A DNA stretch of 64,000 nucleotides from assembly GCF_000024265.1 (NCBI RefSeq), contig NC_013204.1, positions 62,001 through 126,000 on the forward strand. The letters run 5' to 3'. The stretch comes from Eggerthella lenta DSM 2243. GTDB lineage: Bacteria > Actinomycetota > Coriobacteriia > Coriobacteriales > Eggerthellaceae. How positions within the stretch are numbered: the stretch's first letter is position 1; each line of letters opens with the position of its first letter. The notes under the pieces were generated by a model, which ran no database searches, was not told where the DNA came from, and was given only the letters and a program-made list of their open reading frames with translations. Both the position numbers and the translations under genes were made by a program. Shown piece after piece: positions 59,961-64,000 of this stretch.

Positions 59961-60326
59961 GTGTTCGCTCGACTGTTGCGCATCGTCCCGATGCTTATCG
60001 TGTTGGCCGTGGTGGCGGCAATCGTATACATCGTGGCCGCATGGCGCTATTCCCCGAACCGAGCGAAAGAGCTGCTCATCAGGATATTCACGGCTATCAC
60101 GGGCGCCGTTTCGGCGTTCTTCCTGCTGGTGTGCGCCTACGCGTGGCTCGAGCGCAACGGAGCCGTGTTCGATCTGTCGTTCAGCTTTTTGTTGACGGCT
60201 CTTATCGGGCTTGCGGCGACGCGGATATGCCGCGCGGTGTTTTTGCGCCACAACCCCGCGTACCGCATCAAGGCCGCGAAGACGACGACTCCGGGTTCCC
60301 GTGTCAGGCGTTGGCGGAAGAAATAG
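59961..60326 (+). CDS. Small three-helix membrane protein, unknown function
   Basis: This 121-aa protein has three hydrophobic helices (about residues 5-27, 40-62 and 70-90) and a basic tail (VRRWRKK). I do not recognise a family. A GTG at 59961 follows GGAAAGGAG at a normal spacing, which supports a real gene. It lies between the hybrid kinase and tRNA-Ser, with its own short leader. Confidence 0.7.
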   Translation: MFARLLRIVPMLIVLAVVAAIVYIVAAWRYSPNRAKELLIRIFTAITGAVSAFFLLVCAYAWLERNGAVFDLSFSFLLTALIGLAATRICRAVFLRHNPAYRIKAAKTTTPGSRVRRWRKK

Positions 60327-60357
60327 GAAAACCCTCTTACGAGGGTTTGAAATGCGG

Positions 60358-60448
60358 TGGCGGAGAGCTGGGGATTCGAACCCCAGACACCCTTTTGGGG
60401 TGTACTCGCTTAGCAGGCGAGCACCTTCGGCCTCTCGGTCAGCTCTCC
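60358..60448 (-). tRNA. tRNA-Ser (GCT), CCA encoded
   Basis: A 91-nt class II tRNA on the minus strand: acceptor GGAGAGC/GCTCTCC, D arm GACCGAGAGGCC, anticodon loop CTGCTAA with anticodon GCT, a long variable arm, T arm GGGGTTCGAATCCCC, discriminator G and an encoded CCA. TATTAT on the minus strand just upstream (60453-60458) could be its -10, and read the other way TATAAT may serve the DUF2207 gene. Confidence 0.95.
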
Positions 60449-60512
60449 GCGGTATAATAGGTGCGGTTTGCTATGATACCGTGACCACCTCCAAGTTGCA
60501 AGGAGCATGATC

Positions 60513-62516
60513 ATGCAAAACATGAGCGGTTCGCAACTCCGCGAATCCTTCGCTTTTTCCCGACGAAACGCCGTGCTGTTTTGCGCGGCGCTCCTGGCGC
60601 TCGCATGCGCGCTTGTGGCGCTGGCTCCCGGGCAGGCTCACGCGAAATCGTACACCATGCCGAAGGTGGATATCCAGGCCCAGGTGGAAACCGACGGCGC
60701 GTTGCAAGTGACCGAGCAGCGCACGTTCGATTTCGACGGCGATTTCTCCGCGGTGTGGTGGGCCTTCGACGGGCTTCCGCAGAACGCTTCCCTCAAGATC
60801 AACGGCGTGCGTATGGCGAACGTCGATGCCGATGGCACGGTGGTGGGCGATTGGACGACGTTGCCGAGCGAGGCGTTCGTGCTCGGCTGGCGCGAATCGG
60901 GCGGGCCTGGGAAAGATTCCTACTCGTTCGACGCGCCGAAGAACAGCGTGTACGTGTTCTTCAACGCCTCCGACGACCGTCGCATCATCGAGCTCGATTA
61001 TACGGTGGTCAACGGGGCGCAGGCGTATTCCGACATAGGCGAGGTGTATTGGAAATACGTGGGCTCCCAATGGAAAGAGGCTTCCGACAACGTCACCATG
61101 ACGTTGGCGCTGCCCGTACCGCAGGGTACCGAGGTCGTGCCGGGAGAGAACGTGCGCGCATGGGGTCATGGACCGCTCGACGGCAAGGTGACCGTGAACG
61201 CCGACGGAACCGTGACGTATGCCGTGCCGCATGTTGCGGCAGGTCAATTCGCCGAAGCGCGCGTGGCGTTTCCGGTGAAGTGGTTAACGAACCTGTCGCC
61301 CGAAAGCGCGGCGCTGCATCAAGGGGAAAACCGTTTGGACACGGTGCTGAAAGAAGAAAAGGACTGGAGCGACCAGGCGAACCGCACTCGCGTTCTTTCG
61401 TTGGCGTTCGTCATCGGCTGCGGTGTTGTCTGCGTGCTGCTGCTCGCCTGGGCGCTGCGCGCCTACTTCAAGTACGGACGCGAATACCAGCCCCGGTTTA
61501 CCGACGAGTATTGGCGCGACGTGCCTGACCCCTCCATCCATCCGGCGGCTATCGGACGCCTGTGGCGCTGGGATCGCGAGAGCCAAGACGATTTCACGGC
61601 TACGCTCATGCATCTTGCGCACGTCGGCGCCATCCGCATCGACGCGGGCAGTTACGAGGAACCCGGCGCGTTCGGGCGCATGAAGACCGTGGACGACTAT
61701 TACATCACAAGGTTGCCTGCTGCCGACAACGTGACCGATCCCATCGATCGTCAGGCGTTGGATTTGCTGTTCGGCACGTTGGCCGGGGGAGCCGACTCGC
61801 TGTGGTTCGGCACTATCAAGAAGTACGGCGAAGATCATCCGCAGGAGTTTGTCGACGCGATGCAGGGCTGGCAGGGCGCGCTTTCGGCGGCGACGAACCG
61901 CGAGGATTTCTTCGAGGCGAAAGGCAAGCGATACCAGGGCTACCTCATCGCGCTTGCCGTGGTGGTCGCTTTGTCCGGTGTCGCCATTTGGATACTCATG
62001 TCGAACTTCATCCCTCTGATATTCATGATTCCCACCGCCATCGCGTTGGGCGTGATCGGGAACTACATGCCGCGTCGCAGTGTGAAGGGCAACGAGCTGA
62101 CGGCCAAGAGCAAGGCGCTGCGCAACTGGCTGACCGACTTCTCGTCTCTTGACGAGCGTCCGCCCACCGACGTGAAGGTATGGGGCGAGTTCATGGTGTA
62201 CGCCTACCTGTTCGGCGTGGCCGACCAGGCCATCAAGCAGCTGCAAACCACCATGCCGCAGCTGTTCGAGTACGACGGATCTATGGGCATGACGTACATG
62301 CCTTGGTGGTTCTGGTACACGGGAGGCCATACGGCTGCCGGCTCAGCGATGCCTTCGGTTAGCGACATGCTGCAAACGTCGATGACGAACACGATGTCAA
62401 CGGCTCAGGCGGCGCTTTCGGGCGCTAGCGGGAACTTCTCCAGCGGCGGTGGATTCGGCGGCGGCTTCTCAGGCGGCGGCGGAGGCGGCTTCGGCGGCGG
62501 AGGCGGCGCCCGGTAA
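60513..62516 (+). CDS. DUF2207 domain membrane protein
   Basis: This protein of about 667 aa has a signal peptide (about residues 20-46, ends QAHAKS), an extracytoplasmic DUF2207 domain (about 47-270: IQAQVETDGALQVTEQRTFDF, then YWKYVGSQW and VPHVAAGQFAEARVAFP), one membrane helix (about 300-322), a cytoplasmic domain, two more helices (about 485-525) and a Gly/Ser/Phe-rich tail (about 630-667). This family co-occurs with LemA, here 3 kb upstream. Its function is unknown. The ATG at 60513 is spaced correctly from AGGAG, while the ATG at 60507 is too close. A terminator follows. Confidence 0.9.
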   Translation: MQNMSGSQLRESFAFSRRNAVLFCAALLALACALVALAPGQAHAKSYTMPKVDIQAQVETDGALQVTEQRTFDFDGDFSAVWWAFDGLPQNASLKINGVRMANVDADGTVVGDWTTLPSEAFVLGWRESGGPGKDSYSFDAPKNSVYVFFNASDDRRIIELDYTVVNGAQAYSDIGEVYWKYVGSQWKEASDNVTMTLALPVPQGTEVVPGENVRAWGHGPLDGKVTVNADGTVTYAVPHVAAGQFAEARVAFPVKWLTNLSPESAALHQGENRLDTVLKEEKDWSDQANRTRVLSLAFVIGCGVVCVLLLAWALRAYFKYGREYQPRFTDEYWRDVPDPSIHPAAIGRLWRWDRESQDDFTATLMHLAHVGAIRIDAGSYEEPGAFGRMKTVDDYYITRLPAADNVTDPIDRQALDLLFGTLAGGADSLWFGTIKKYGEDHPQEFVDAMQGWQGALSAATNREDFFEAKGKRYQGYLIALAVVVALSGVAIWILMSNFIPLIFMIPTAIALGVIGNYMPRRSVKGNELTAKSKALRNWLTDFSSLDERPPTDVKVWGEFMVYAYLFGVADQAIKQLQTTMPQLFEYDGSMGMTYMPWWFWYTGGHTAAGSAMPSVSDMLQTSMTNTMSTAQAALSGASGNFSSGGGFGGGFSGGGGGGFGGGGGAR

Positions 62517-62530
62517 ACCAGGCAGGAACG

Positions 62531-62561
62531 AACGCGGCCCCGGCAAGGGGTCGCGTTTTTT
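62531..62561 (+). terminator. Intrinsic terminator after the DUF2207 gene
   Basis: An 11-bp stem (AACGCGGCCCC/GGGGTCGCGTT, one G-U) is followed by TTTTTT. Confidence 0.9.
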
Positions 62562-62688
62562 GTGCGCGTATCCGCGAACGAGGTTCCACGTTGCCATCCG
62601 ATGGGCGAGCGGAGCGCACCTGGCGTCCGGAGCGAAGGCGCGAAGCGCCGGAGCATGAACAAGCACGGGCTGGCCGTGTGCGCCACCG

Positions 62689-62734
62689 CTGTCATCCTTC
62701 GACTCCGGCCCGCGGCCTCCGCTCAGGATGACAG
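62689..62734. repeat. Palindromic intergenic repeat (CTGTCATCC type)
   Basis: CTGTCATCC and GGATGACAG are inverted, with a 28-bp GC-rich centre that is itself partly symmetric. A similar half (CTGTCATCCTG) lies at 1315-1325. It is like a dispersed REP element. Confidence 0.5.
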
Positions 62735-63010
62735 GGCCTGCTAGTCAGAATGAACATGACTTAAAACATCATGGACAAAAGCATGACTTTTCGGTAGTTT
62801 TCCAAGGGAAAACCAGCAGAGTGGAAAAGGAGCCTGGAAGAAACCCCAGGTAAACGGAACGCCTCTTGTCGCGCGCCAAAGCAAAACTAGGTAGCGTCCC
62901 GAAAGTTGGTGTATCAATCCGTTTCTGGAGGGCGGGCGAAGCCTGCCCGAGAAAAACGGACATCGTCTAGAATCGTCAATCACCACAAAAGACAGATTCG
63001 AAGGAAGGCG

Positions 63011-64000
63011 ATGCCCGCTATGGACACTCTACTATTCAACGACCCCGAAGTGAAGGGGCTCGCGTTCGCGATCCTCGAGGAATGCACCGACCTGCAGGCC
63101 TTCGGGCGCAGGATGCTCGAGCTCCTGGCGAACGCCGCGATGTCGGCGAAGGCCGACGAGGCGTGCAACGCCCCCTACGGGGAGCGCGACGAGGGGCGCG
63201 TCAACTCGCGCAACGGCTACCGGGAGCGGGGGCTCTCGACCGCCGCGGGCGACGTCACCCTCAAGATTCCGAAGCTGCGCCGAGGCTCGTTCTTCCCCGA
63301 GGACCTGATCGAGCGCTACTGCAGGGTGGACCGGGCGCTCGTCGCGGCGGTGGCCGAGATGTACGTCATGGGGATATCGACGCGCAAGGTGGAGGCCGTC
63401 GCGGGCGAGCTCGGCGTGAGGTCGATGTCGAAGTCGCAGGTGTCGCGCCTGTGCGAGTGCCTGGACGCCGAGGTGGACGCGTTCAGGAGGCAGCGCTTCG
63501 ACGGGGTGCGCTTCGCCTACCTGTGGCTCGACGCCACCTACGTGAAGTGCCGCGTGGAGGGGCGCTCGGCGTCCCAGGCCGTCGTGACCGCGATCGGGCT
63601 CGACGACACGGGCCACAAGCGCTTCGTCGGCGTGGACTGCGTGGACACGGAGAGCCACGCCGGGTGGAAGGCGTTCCTCTCCGGCCTGAGGGCGCGCGGC
63701 GTCGACGGCGTGCGCCTCGTCGTCTCGGACGCCCACGAAGGGCTCGCGAAGGCGATAGCCGAGACGTTCCAAGGAGCGGCCTGGCAGCGCTGCGTCACGC
63801 ACCTCATGCGCAACGTGGCGGGCCGCATCCACAGGAAGGACGACCAGAGAAAGGCGCGCGAGGCCATGAAGGCCGTCTTCGCGCAGAAGAGCCCCGTCCT
63901 CGTGCGGGCGTGCTACCAAGAGGCGACCGAGGAGGTGCTGAAGATCTCGAGGGCGGCCGGAAACGTGCTCTTGGAGGCCGAGGAGGCGGCGCTCGCCTAC
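63011..64000 (+). mobile_element. IS256 (Mutator)-family transposase, partial at window edge
   Basis: The frame is open to base 64000 and encodes at least 330 residues starting MPAMDTLLFNDPEVKG. DDE-family features are visible: LWLDATYVKCR (first Asp, about residue 177) and VVSDAHEGLAKAIAETF (second Asp, about 240), followed by the family's CVTHLMRNV. The final catalytic Glu lies beyond the window. The left terminal repeat probably starts near 62890 (CCGAAAGTTGGTGTATC), but the right end is outside, so it cannot be fixed. The 62562-62890 stretch is AT-richer non-coding DNA with one palindromic repeat. Confidence 0.9.

Overview
The window is high-GC chromosomal DNA that looks like Coriobacteriia (Eggerthella/Gordonibacter type). 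The clues are secreted Tat or lipoprotein FAD reductases next to a LuxR-type regulator with many membrane spans, indolepyruvate oxidoreductase with an aryl-CoA ligase, an NRMT-type SLC11 transporter, and an IS256-type element. The species is inferred from gene content only.

Layout. 1-1288 is the end of a type IV pilus assembly cluster (PilM end, PilN, PilO). 1330-6598 holds a diguanylate cyclase with two periplasmic solute-binding sensors, tRNA-Phe, a HdeD-like protein, TatA, a TetR regulator and purE. 6599-7374 is repeat-rich non-coding DNA. 7375-9709 is an ECF sigma/anti-sigma pair. 9857-15439 carries iorA-iorB, a second GGDEF protein and a phenylacetate-CoA ligase. 15497-27113 is an accessory island on the minus strand: a type I Wadjet locus (jetA-B-C-D) with a trailing AlbA/HATPase regulator, then an AT-richer two-gene operon made of a 708-aa coiled-coil protein and an AcrVA2-like protein. 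27977-41696 has transporters (SSS, NhaC, NRMT with an MgtE/CBS-like partner), a YdcF-like protein, a FAD reductase with a LuxR regulator, 5-formyl-THF cyclo-ligase and an Rrf2 regulator. 41959-52601 has tRNA-Arg, two chagasin-like lipoproteins, a TetR-controlled ABC exporter, a VSR/DUF559-like nuclease, an OpuC-type osmolyte importer, citrate synthase and tRNA-Ser. 52741-62516 has a second FAD reductase with a divergent LysR regulator, tadA-ispE, lemA, a hybrid kinase, tRNA-Ser and a DUF2207 protein. An IS256-family transposase runs off the right edge.

The most striking signal that cuts across genes is the parS-type palindrome TGTTTCACGTGAAACA: 14 perfect copies and two one-base variants, three of them inside the iorA reading frame. 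None lies in the Wadjet island (12,023-27,819) or after 52,423. A second layer is a family of intergenic paired inverted repeats built on CCGAATTCG, with arms of about 25-31 bp and a spacer of about 100-120 bp, which looks like REPINs. The most interesting candidate system is the AcrVA2-like/coiled-coil operon next to Wadjet.
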